This document shows, piece after piece, positions 16,233 to 23,544 of a stretch of DNA of 24,941 nt; the first letter of the stretch is position 1, and every line of letters starts with the position of its first letter. The stretch covers positions 1-24,941 of the forward strand of contig CAZKUN010000132.1 of assembly GCA_964555935.1 (NCBI GenBank), in the 5' to 3' direction. The position numbers and the translations under genes are program-made. The notes below the pieces were generated by a model. The model had not been told where the DNA came from. It made no database searches and saw nothing but the letters and a program-made list of their open reading frames with translations. Source of the stretch: CAZKUN01 sp964555935. Its GTDB lineage: Bacteria; Armatimonadota; Zipacnadia; Zipacnadales; VGFC01.

Positions 16233-16341
16233 CTTGGCGCACTTGGGCCGTGTGCCCGGCCCGCCAAGTGGCGTACCACCGGGGCTCGACGTTCGTGACC
16301 GAACGGGCCATCTGCCTCAGTGCCGTCCAGCGACGGCACTG
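16233..16341. terminator. Hairpin cluster between convergent genes
   Basis: Three inverted repeats lie where transcription from both sides meets: cttggcg (16233-16239) with cgccaag (16262-16268); gttcg (16291-16295) with cgaac (16300-16304); and a perfect 9-bp stem cagtgccgt (16318-16326) with acggcactg (16333-16341). The last overlaps the response regulator stop codon. None has a clear T-tract, so they may block 3' exonucleases or slow polymerase rather than form classical terminators. Confidence 0.4.
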
Positions 16342-16733
16342 TCGATTGCGTCGCGAAGCACCTCGAACCGCAGGGGCTTCCAGAGCACCGCCGTGGCCCC
16401 GAGATCGTCCACAGCGGCCGCAAGCGCAAGGCCCAATGCGGAGACGACGATAACGGGGACATCCATCCGTAGGTCCTGGCGGATCACTCGAAGAGCCTCG
16501 TAGCCAGCGACATCGGGCGCCGTGTCTGGGCTCATGAGAGGAGTGTCCGTCGCGCCGATGGGCAGCACGATATCCAGGAGTACCACATCATATGGCGGGA
16601 CGGCCGACGTAAGCGCCGCAAGAGCCGGCTCCGCCGCCGCCACGATGTCGACGCGGCAATCCATGCACTCGACGAGCATCTCCGTCGTGTCTACCACAGA
16701 CTGCTCTTCATCCTCCACCCATAGGACTCTCAT
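16317..16733 (-). CDS. Single-domain response regulator
   Basis: A 138-residue receiver protein without an output domain. The ATG at 16733 overlaps the TGA of the kinase gene (ATGA, 16733-16730), so translation is probably coupled. Receiver residues are visible: acidic pocket E7 and D8 (VEDEE), phosphoacceptor D54 (VVLLDIVLP), S98 (VIVVSAL) and K119 (LWKPL). The distance from D54 to S98 is 44 residues, against about 30 in CheY; the extra residues (GATDTPLMSPDTAP) form an insertion in the loop after the phosphorylation site. With no DNA-binding or enzymatic domain, it probably acts by protein contact or as part of a phosphorelay. Partner kinase is the gene directly upstream. Confidence 0.9.
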   Translation of the reverse strand: MRVLWVEDEEQSVVDTTEMLVECMDCRVDIVAAAEPALAALTSAVPPYDVVLLDIVLPIGATDTPLMSPDTAPDVAGYEALRVIRQDLRMDVPVIVVSALGLALAAAVDDLGATAVLWKPLRFEVLRDAIDSAVAGRH

Positions 16734-18139
16734 TGCTGTTTTCCCTCCGATTCGACATCGCGTTCGGGGATCGCCACGGTGAACACCGTCTGGCCTGCCG
16801 GACACTGCCCGGCCTTGCCACCCATGTACTCTCGCGCCCGCGCCTCTAACTCCGCGTTGTCGAACAGGGAGCACCACACGTCTAGTCTCCAGCCATGGTA
16901 GTCCACGACGCGTTTGGCCAAATAGAGCCCGATTCCTGCCCCTTGAGTCATATGCTCTCGATCGTGGAGCTGGCCGCGCGAGCCCGCCATGAAGATTCGG
17001 GCCTTGTCCTCCGGGAGAATCTGAAGACCATAGTCGGCAATCGACACGCGAAGATGGCGAGATCCAAGGTTAGGGACATCCTCGGCCGCGCTCGTCTCCA
17101 GAGCGAACCGGATCTCGACACGACGCTTCGCCCACGAACTCTGCACGGCATTCTCGATGATCGCGCGGAACGCGTCTGTCGCAAAGTCCCAGTTCATGGA
17201 GACGAGCAAGTTGGTCGGCGCCCCAGACACGGTGATCTCTATCCCACGAACTCGCGCTGCGGTGGTGAACTCCTGGGCGCCCTTACGGAGTAGAGCGTTG
17301 ATTGGGTGCATCGCTCGCGGAAGCGGCATGGTCTGCCTGCCGAGGAGGTACTGTCCCGCCTCGTGCGCGCGAATCCGGGCGCGGACGGCATCCAGGCCCT
17401 GCGCGATGCGGTCGAGAATGTCAGGGGTGGGGTCCCCTGCGCCCCCATGGGCATCCATGTGGCGGCGCAGGCGTTCCGCGCCGCCTAACGCCTGATGGAG
17501 CGGCCCCTTGAGGCTGTGGAACACCAGCCCAACGTCGTGCTTCAGCTGGACGAGCTGGCCCCAGCCGCGTAGGGCCTCGGTGAGATTGGTGCACTTGGCC
17601 TTGATCTGGTCGTCCGACAGCACGGGGACATCCTCGATGAGCATGGATAGGCGTTCGCGGTGCATGGCCCAGTCGGCATCGGGCGCCGCTGCGCCCAACT
17701 CATTGATGCGCTCCGGGAGGCCATCGATCATGTTGAGGGCCCTGTTGCGTCCCCCCTCCATCGGAAGCGCCTGACCGGCGATGATTGGGTCCGAGTAGTC
17801 GTCAGCAACTCGCAGGACGGTGGCGAACCGCGTGAGGCCCATGTCGCACGTGTAGGCACGTGCATCCGTCCACCGTTCCTCGTACGCTCTCCGGCAATGG
17901 CGCAGCTCGCAGGCAGTACACTGCGCCGCGCCGCCCGGGAGGCGCTCGCGCATGTAAGTGCAGAAGCTGGTGTGTCCGTTGCTCACGTCTTGATCGCCGT
18001 TGACCCGGATGACGCGTGAACTGTCTGGGTCTCCAGGATCGAAGGCAACCAAAGCGACCGGTGGCCCCGACAGACCCTCGAGCGTCCTGAGCATCAGCTG
18101 CGTGGTCTCCACGCCTAACGCTTCTTCTATATGCACCAT
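16730..18139 (-). CDS. PocR-domain cytosolic sensor histidine kinase
   Basis: A 469-residue kinase starting at the ATG at 18139, with GAGG about seven bases upstream. A start at 18205 is possible but lacks a ribosome site and would put a 13-bp motif inside the gene. Residues about 5-155 match the PocR sensory domain, with five cysteines in its typical layout (C60, C74, C77, C82, C98; QCTACELRHCRRAYEE and YTCDMGLT). PocR domains are thought to bind small organic ligands, or metals through the cysteines. Residues 195-265 form the dimerisation helices, with phosphoacceptor H208 (FHSLKGPL). The ATPase domain has the N box (N330, IIENAVQSSW), D369 (DYGLQ) and the G2 box QGAGIGLYLAK. No membrane span, so a cytoplasmic sensor. 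It phosphorylates presumably the overlapping single-domain regulator. Confidence 0.9.
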   Translation of the reverse strand: MVHIEEALGVETTQLMLRTLEGLSGPPVALVAFDPGDPDSSRVIRVNGDQDVSNGHTSFCTYMRERLPGGAAQCTACELRHCRRAYEERWTDARAYTCDMGLTRFATVLRVADDYSDPIIAGQALPMEGGRNRALNMIDGLPERINELGAAAPDADWAMHRERLSMLIEDVPVLSDDQIKAKCTNLTEALRGWGQLVQLKHDVGLVFHSLKGPLHQALGGAERLRRHMDAHGGAGDPTPDILDRIAQGLDAVRARIRAHEAGQYLLGRQTMPLPRAMHPINALLRKGAQEFTTAARVRGIEITVSGAPTNLLVSMNWDFATDAFRAIIENAVQSSWAKRRVEIRFALETSAAEDVPNLGSRHLRVSIADYGLQILPEDKARIFMAGSRGQLHDREHMTQGAGIGLYLAKRVVDYHGWRLDVWCSLFDNAELEARAREYMGGKAGQCPAGQTVFTVAIPERDVESEGKQQ

Positions 18140-18172
18140 GGCGGGTCCTCGCGCTAGCAGTGATTGGTGCGT

Positions 18173-18258
18173 GGGCACGTCTGGCGGCAGCGAGTGCTTT
18201 CCCATATCTTCGCACTAACCGGGCACGTGTCCTGCACAGTCACAGGCCAAACGTGCCC
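18173..18258. promoter_or_regulatory. Triple 13-bp motif upstream of the kinase gene
   Basis: Motif gggcacgtNtggc occurs at 18173-18185 and, inverted, at 18246-18258; a third, partial copy (gggcacgtgtcct) is at 18221-18233. All lie in the region upstream of the kinase start, between it and the transporter gene stop. The spacing and mixed orientation resemble operator sites for a dimeric regulator. No promoter hexamers were confidently placed. Confidence 0.45.
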
Positions 18259-18296
18259 AATTGGTCCCACGTACGCACGACAAGGGCTCACGCCTC

Positions 18297-20264
18297 TCAA
18301 ATCCAGAAGATCTGATTCCCTCGCGTTCCGGCGAAGTGGTCGATGAAGAGCCAGATTCCGTTGGCGGTGTACTGGCCGAGGATGAGGCCGAGGAAGGCCG
18401 AGCGCATCGTCCCGTAGGTCTTCAGCCCGCCGTAGCGCAGGATGATCATCTTGAAGACCCACGCGGCGAAGGCCATGAACCAGAGCTGGTCCATGATCCA
18501 GACCGGGGCAATCGCCAAGGCGATCTGGTGGAAGGGCCACCACGCGAATCGCTGGCGCAGAAGCGTGAATAGCAGGAACAACCCAGCGCCGCCCGCGGCC
18601 ACCGCCATGCCTCCCACGTGAGGACCGGTGGGGTTCGTGATCCGGTCGGCGGTCCAGCGATAGATCGTGTTGGGGCCGCTGTTGAAGAACCAACTGTTGA
18701 GGACAAGCCCGCCCTCAGTGTAGGCCTGGCGGAGCGTGACCGCAATCGACGCCACCGCCGCCAGAGCTATCGCCAGCACCATCCCCAAGAGCAGCTTGCG
18801 CCCGCCGAGTCGCTGCGAACTCGCCAGCTTCAGCCCGTGAGCCGACGAGGCCATCACGAAAGTGCGGACGTCCGAGTTCCACACGTGCGTCAGCCCGAGC
18901 GTCATCAACCCGCTGCTACCGAAGGCGCGCGATCCGAAGATGCACGTGCTCATGCCAGGGGCGATGGCCGCCGCGACGGCCTCGGCGACGCCGCTTTCGG
19001 CGACGACGCGCGTCAGGCCAAACAGGAGCGTCAGGGCGATCAGCATGAACGGTGCGGTCAGCCAAAACGGCATGCCGCACAGGTTCAACCACCCGCACAT
19101 GATCACGCCGCAGACGAGCAGGCCGAACACGGCGGTGCGGTATGACATGATCTCGCCCGAGTCATCTACCCCGGGCCGCCTCCCCCACGCCTTGCCCCAG
19201 ACATCCGCCAGGTGAAACCGTCCGACGCGAAGCCCCGTCACGACGAGGGCGATCATCGCGCCAAAGCCGATGTGGGCGAAGAGCGATGAGTTGGTGCCGA
19301 AGATGAGCGTCTCGCGGAGTTCCAGCCCCAGAATCCCCAGCACGCCCTTCACGCAGAAGCCGACGAGGTTGAGCACCCAAAGCGACAGGAGCGTGTCGAG
19401 CGGGACCATGTAGAAGAACCCGAGCATCGGGAAGCTGACGCGGAAGATCATCGTCGCGTGGCGGCGGAACATGGGGAAGGTCCACGCGACCTTCATCAGC
19501 GGGACGGTCGGGAAGTAGTGGTGCAGGCCGATCAGCGACGCGAAGATAAAGGGAATCGCGAAGCCGATCCACATCATCGGTTGCCTGAAGAATGGGCGCT
19601 CGGAGCCGGCGTCGTAGCCCGTTGCCATCGCCAGCGGGAGCTGAGTGACCGGGAAGGGCAGGCGCTCGTTGTCGACCCACTGCTTCCGGAAAACCACCAT
19701 CACGCAGATCATCGCGAAGTTCAGCGAGCCGATGAAGGGCAGCCAAGCCAGGAGCGGCCCCAGCCACTCCTTCCACGGCGGCGAGCCCGCGGCCCAGCCC
19801 TCGTACAGCCCCGTGATAACCAGCGGATCCGAAGGCCCCGTCCAAGACGGCAAGTGCGGGAGCAGGATCTCCGCCCACTTGTTCTCGGGGGTCGCGAAGT
19901 AGTGGGGAGCGCTGATCAGCGGGATGAGCTGGGCGGTGAAGCCCATGGTAGGAATCGCCGAGGCCACAAGCAACATGATGTATGCGGTGGTCAGCTCCGC
20001 GGGGGTCAGAGCGAGTTTCGGGGCGAAGCGGCGGAGGATGCCTCCGCTCAGCACGACCAGCACGAAGAGGATGAAGAGGGCGCCCGGCGTGGTGAAGTCG
20101 AGGGCCATGTACGAGCCCCGCAACACCATCGTCGAGTACGAGCAACCGAGACCGAGCGCGGTGGCGGCAACAGCCCCCACGACAAGTCCGCGTGTTGTCA
20201 CAGTGCCCGGTTGCGTTTCGGCAGTAGTCGTGTCTGTTGTTGTCAAGTCAGTAGCTTCGTTCAT
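18297..20264 (-). CDS. OPT-like membrane transporter, DUF6785/DUF6784-type
   Basis: A large integral membrane protein of about 655 residues. The start is either the ATG at 20264 or the GTG at 20270; no strong ribosome site decides it. A Thr-rich hydrophilic N-terminus is followed by about 14-16 membrane spans. Segments such as NKWAEILLPHLPSW, NLVGFCVKGVLGILGLELRE and GTNSSLFAHIGFGAMIALVV fit the oligopeptide-transporter-like proteins carrying DUF6785/DUF6784, frequent in Armatimonadota and planctomycetes. The substrate is unproven; peptides or siderophore-like compounds are suggested only by the OPT relationship. It ends 158 nt before the kinase start on the same strand, so the sensor system may respond to its substrate. 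A divergent type II membrane protein gene lies on the other side. Confidence 0.75.
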   Translation of the reverse strand: MNEATDLTTTDTTTAETQPGTVTTRGLVVGAVAATALGLGCSYSTMVLRGSYMALDFTTPGALFILFVLVVLSGGILRRFAPKLALTPAELTTAYIMLLVASAIPTMGFTAQLIPLISAPHYFATPENKWAEILLPHLPSWTGPSDPLVITGLYEGWAAGSPPWKEWLGPLLAWLPFIGSLNFAMICVMVVFRKQWVDNERLPFPVTQLPLAMATGYDAGSERPFFRQPMMWIGFAIPFIFASLIGLHHYFPTVPLMKVAWTFPMFRRHATMIFRVSFPMLGFFYMVPLDTLLSLWVLNLVGFCVKGVLGILGLELRETLIFGTNSSLFAHIGFGAMIALVVTGLRVGRFHLADVWGKAWGRRPGVDDSGEIMSYRTAVFGLLVCGVIMCGWLNLCGMPFWLTAPFMLIALTLLFGLTRVVAESGVAEAVAAAIAPGMSTCIFGSRAFGSSGLMTLGLTHVWNSDVRTFVMASSAHGLKLASSQRLGGRKLLLGMVLAIALAAVASIAVTLRQAYTEGGLVLNSWFFNSGPNTIYRWTADRITNPTGPHVGGMAVAAGGAGLFLLFTLLRQRFAWWPFHQIALAIAPVWIMDQLWFMAFAAWVFKMIILRYGGLKTYGTMRSAFLGLILGQYTANGIWLFIDHFAGTRGNQIFWI

Positions 20265-20452
20265 TCCCACAAGGGTCAGTCTATTCCGGGCAACACCCCG
20301 CTAGTCCTCCCCCGAGGTCGGCCTCGTCGACCGCGACGTTCGGAAGGGCCGCGCTCGCCCCTCGGCGAACTTATGTTAACGCTGCCGACCATCGGCAAGC
20401 GGCGGGCCCTTCACTACCAACAACAGTGGCACCCAAGAAGAGGCGGACAGAC

Positions 20453-21025
20453 ATGGCTGAGGACGGTCGCGATCCATCGGAAGAGATGAACGACACCACT
20501 CAGGCGGGCGGACGCCCATCCACCGGGCCGCCCAAAGGGCAAGCCAAGCCCAAGAAGCGGTCGCGCGTGGGCGATATCATCATCGTCGTGGTGCTGGCGG
20601 TCTCGGCTCTGTGCGCAGCGGCTTTCTTTGAGCAGATCCAGACTGCCTGTCAGCTTCAGATGTGGTCCAAGAGCGGCCCCAGAACAGCCGTTGCCGAGGT
20701 GCAGAAAGCCCTCGAGTCGGGCGACCTCACCGCCACGCGCCTGTATCTCCGAGAGGACTCTTACGCCATCACGGTCGCTGGCGGGGCGATCACGATGGTG
20801 AAGGACTCGCGCTCAGCTCATACGGAGCCCGAGGCCCTCGCCTCGATCATCCCGACCGGATCCGTGAGCGACGCGCCGATGAAGTACGATCTTGACGCCA
20901 TTCAAGGCGGCGTCACGATCTGCGTCGACACGCCGAGCGGCACGGAGGCGTGGTATAAGCTCCTGCGCGATGAGAATGGCTGGTACGTGCATCAGCTAAC
21001 GCCCCGGGCCGGCCCCCTGCCCTGA
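20453..21025 (+). CDS. Type II membrane protein of unknown function
   Basis: A 190-residue protein from the ATG at 20453 (AGAGG about ten bases upstream; a GTG at 20426 is an alternative). A hydrophilic N-terminus with a basic cluster (residues 32-38, KPKKRSR) precedes one membrane span (about 41-59, DIIIVVVLAVSALCAAAFF). The outside domain (about 75-185) has one alpha segment (AVAEVQKALESGDLTATRLYL) and several beta strands, ending in WYKLLRDENGWYVHQL. This layout resembles the DUF4878/NTF2-like lumenal domains of small anchored proteins, but I cannot assign it. The gene is divergent from the transporter (about 190 nt) and overlaps the convergent gene's 3' end by 30 nt. Confidence 0.6.
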   Translation: MAEDGRDPSEEMNDTTQAGGRPSTGPPKGQAKPKKRSRVGDIIIVVVLAVSALCAAAFFEQIQTACQLQMWSKSGPRTAVAEVQKALESGDLTATRLYLREDSYAITVAGGAITMVKDSRSAHTEPEALASIIPTGSVSDAPMKYDLDAIQGGVTICVDTPSGTEAWYKLLRDENGWYVHQLTPRAGPLP

Positions 21026-21670
21026 TCCGTCACCACGAGACGGCGCTCGCACGTGCGTCAGCCCCTGGCGAGCGCGCTCCTCCTCGTAGTCAGGCCAGGC
21101 CAGGAACGGGAAGGCGGATGGGTCGCCGATTCCGTCCATTTCCGTCCGGCGACGCTGCCGTTCCCCCTTCGCGAGCAACCAAAACAGCCCGGCAAGCCCA
21201 GCGCACAGAGCCGCCAAGGCGATGCCGCCTCCCCAAAGCCGACAGGCCAGCAGAATAATCGAGGTCATCCCGGCGACGCCAGCCCCGAGCATTACGAGAA
21301 TCGTGCCCGGGTCAGGCGCGGAACGCATCGTCTCGCCGGTGTCCCACATGTCCAGGGGCCACTCGATCTCGCGGTCAGACTTCAGGAAGAGGACGCAGCG
21401 CTCGAACTCTTCGCGCTGGTGGTCGCGGAGGTCGGCGGCGTCCTGCACGGTGCCTTCACCACGCAAATCGTGGCGGGCACGGCTGGACCGAGGCACGTAC
21501 TGCCACAGCCGAGCGCCAACTGCGGGGATCGCGGAATCGTGGTCGGGAAGGGCTTCGACTTCGTGCCGCATCCCGAGAAGTGCGGCGCCCAACTTGTGCC
21601 CGTTGGTGCCGCGCGCCAAGTAGTGCTCGATGAATCGGACTGCCTTGTCTCGGTTGTCCCGGTCAACCAT
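20996..21670 (-). CDS. Two-span membrane protein of unknown function
   Basis: A 224-residue ORF starting at the ATG at 21670 with a GAGG-type site about ten bases upstream. The N-terminal part (1-120) is hydrophilic and charged, with FIEHYLARGTNGHKLGAALLGMRHEVEALPD. Two adjacent membrane helices lie at about 123-144 and 147-167 (TILVMLGAGVAGMTSIILLA and IALAALCAGLAGLFWLLA), followed by a basic RQRRR segment and a Gly/Arg-rich tail. No family was recognised. It is probably the last gene of the four-gene minus-strand run (63 nt after the previous gene). Its last ten codons overlap the convergent gene, so the tail is the least certain part. Confidence 0.6.
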   Translation of the reverse strand: MVDRDNRDKAVRFIEHYLARGTNGHKLGAALLGMRHEVEALPDHDSAIPAVGARLWQYVPRSSRARHDLRGEGTVQDAADLRDHQREEFERCVLFLKSDREIEWPLDMWDTGETMRSAPDPGTILVMLGAGVAGMTSIILLACRLWGGGIALAALCAGLAGLFWLLAKGERQRRRTEMDGIGDPSAFPFLAWPDYEEERARQGLTHVRAPSRGDGSGQGAGPGR

Positions 21671-21733
21671 CGCCTGCCCACCTCATTATTTGGGTTGTGC
21701 TCTGACGCAGAGGGCATCGCAAGGGAGTTGCCA

Positions 21734-22531
21734 CTACCAGCGCATGGGCCGGTCGGGCGACACGCGCCAGTGCTTCCTCGTCGCGCAGTAGACAGCCACC
21801 GCCAGCAACCCCACCACGCCGCCGATTAGGATCACGAGGTCCATGCCAGGCAGCGAAACCTGCGGACGGGCGGGTGCTGCGGCGAGGGGCAGATTGGGGT
21901 CGGAGAGGGTGCTGAAGGGCGTGTCTGACCGCAGCGTCTCCGTCCACTGGCTCGCGCCGATGCGCCCGCTCACGCGCGATACGAGCTCCGTTCGGATATC
22001 CTGTTGGGCGGCCTGTGAGACCGTCATCGGCCGGCCAGACGGCATTTCGAAGGCGCGCAGTGTCATGTCAGGCGTGGCCAACACGTACTCGCGCCGGCAC
22101 CGGACATAGGCTTGGATGGCGTAGTCGGCGCCATGAGGCAACTCGCCGGGCCACACCTCGCCGAGGGCGTAGCGGCGCACGACTTCGCCCGTTGGGCCCA
22201 GGAATACGAGAAAGTCGTCGGCGGACGCCCCAGCCTGACGGTTCATGAGAACGGCATACGGCCCGTCGTCGGACACCGCAGCCGTCACGTGCATTGGCGT
22301 GATGGGCAGCGAGCGCGTCCAGAGGCTGAGTGTCTGGCCGCGTCGATACTCCACCATGGTGATCTTCCCGGGCTCGGGTTCAGACGCCAGGCGGTACTTG
22401 CCGCCAGGGGACGCAGAACTGAACGTGCCCACCGGCACCGCCATCAGCGAGTCACACGTTATGGCGTTCGTCCAATCGCATAGCACGACTACACCGATGA
22501 TGGCTAGTGCCGCTCCGCGTCTCGACACCAT
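21734..22531 (-). CDS. Exported, C-terminally anchored protein of unknown function
   Basis: A 265-residue protein from the ATG at 22531 with GGGGAGG about ten bases upstream; a GTG at 22549 is less likely. The first 25 residues form a signal sequence or membrane anchor (AALAIIGVVVLCDW). Residues about 40-170 contain repeated beta-strand patterns of propeller-like type (GKYRLASEPEPGK, PYAVLMNRQAG, FLVFLGPTGEVVRRYALG, EYVLATPDMTLRAF). A C-terminal span at about 231-251 (DLVILIGGVVGLLAVAVYC) is followed by a basic tail. So the bulk sits outside the cytoplasm, held at one or both ends. No family was recognised. It starts 17 nt after the oxidoreductase gene and probably shares its transcript. Confidence 0.65.
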   Translation of the reverse strand: MVSRRGAALAIIGVVVLCDWTNAITCDSLMAVPVGTFSSASPGGKYRLASEPEPGKITMVEYRRGQTLSLWTRSLPITPMHVTAAVSDDGPYAVLMNRQAGASADDFLVFLGPTGEVVRRYALGEVWPGELPHGADYAIQAYVRCRREYVLATPDMTLRAFEMPSGRPMTVSQAAQQDIRTELVSRVSGRIGASQWTETLRSDTPFSTLSDPNLPLAAAPARPQVSLPGMDLVILIGGVVGLLAVAVYCATRKHWRVSPDRPMRW

Positions 22532-22548
22532 GCGTGTCCCCCTCCCCA

Positions 22549-23532
22549 CTACAGCTTCACCACCTCGCCTGTCTTCGTCGATTTGAGCACGGCGCAGATG
22601 GCCGCCATGTTACCGATGCTGTCTTCCCTGGAGAGGACGGGCGCCTCGCTAGCCGTGACCGTTCGCCCGAAGGCATCGACCTGCAGCACGTAAGGGCTGG
22701 CGCCGACGATCTCGATCTCCTCAGTGCCGCTGGAGTCGTGCACGATGATCGTCGAGGTATCGCCCGGTTTCCACGGACTGGGCACGTCGATCCGGCCCGT
22801 GCTGCCGACGATCTCGGCGCCACTGCGACCGGTGCTCTTCACGCCGACATCGAACTGCCCGAAAACGCCGTCTTCGAAGATAAGCGTCCCGGCCATGTTC
22901 TCGTCGACCTTGCTCTGGGCGCCGAACTTCGCGGCTCCGAAGGCGGCGACCGGCTCGGCGCCAACCATCGTGCGCGAGAAGTTGATGCAGTAACACCCCA
23001 CATCCATCAGCGCGCCGCCGGCGAGGGGTTCTGAGAGCCGGATGTTCGCCGGGTCGGCGATGGTGAATGAGAAGGTCGAGTGGATGATTCGCAGATCACC
23101 GATACGCCCAGAGTCGATGATCTCTTTCAGCCTGGTCGTCTGCGGGTGGCAGCGATACATGAAGGCTTCCATGAGACAGACGCCGCACGCATCGGCCGAG
23201 GCATACATCCGCTCGGCTTCCTCGACCGTGACGCTCAGCGGCTTCTCGCACAGGATGTGCTTGCCCGCCTCGGCCGTCTTGATCGTCCACTCGCAGTGCA
23301 TCGAGTTCGGGAGCGAGTTGTAGACAATCCGGACGTCCGGATCCGCGAGCAAGGCCTCGTACGAACCATACGCCTTGGCGCTGCCCTTGTCGGCGGCGAA
23401 GGCATCAGCCGTCGCCTGAGCGCGACTGCCCACGCCGACCAACTCCGCCGTCTCCGATGCATTGATGGCATCCGCCAGCGTCTTCGCGATCATTCCGGTC
23501 CCGATGATTCCCCAATCGATTCTTTCTGACAT
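22549..23532 (-). CDS. Gfo/Idh/MocA-family oxidoreductase
   Basis: A 327-residue NAD(P)-dependent dehydrogenase. The ATG at 23532 follows a GAGGAGAGG site. The Rossmann motif is WGIIGTGMIA (G8, G11, G13), with a dinucleotide-binding acidic/SR position at VGVGSRA. The family EKP motif (E96, K97, P98; CEKPL) is present, and the C-terminal substrate domain has GGALMDVGCYCIN with D177 and Y181 in the catalytic positions. This pattern (DxGCY) is like xylose- or dihydrodiol-dehydrogenase-type members, so oxidation of a sugar or a sugar acid is likely. The cofactor and substrate are not resolved. It lies 12 nt after the preceding gene, which is probably co-transcribed with it. Confidence 0.9.
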   Translation of the reverse strand: MSERIDWGIIGTGMIAKTLADAINASETAELVGVGSRAQATADAFAADKGSAKAYGSYEALLADPDVRIVYNSLPNSMHCEWTIKTAEAGKHILCEKPLSVTVEEAERMYASADACGVCLMEAFMYRCHPQTTRLKEIIDSGRIGDLRIIHSTFSFTIADPANIRLSEPLAGGALMDVGCYCINFSRTMVGAEPVAAFGAAKFGAQSKVDENMAGTLIFEDGVFGQFDVGVKSTGRSGAEIVGSTGRIDVPSPWKPGDTSTIIVHDSSGTEEIEIVGASPYVLQVDAFGRTVTASEAPVLSREDSIGNMAAICAVLKSTKTGEVVKL

Positions 23533-23544
23533 GAGAGCCTCTCC

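Noticed and set aside
18140..18205. Longer start for the kinase
   Set aside because: No ribosome site, and it would put one of the three 13-bp motifs inside the coding sequence; the PocR domain starts after the ATG at 18139.
20343..20412. Inverted repeat gaagggcc / ggcccttc in the transporter divergent region
   Set aside because: Eight-base arms 54 nt apart without supporting inner pairing or motif are likely by chance in GC-rich DNA.
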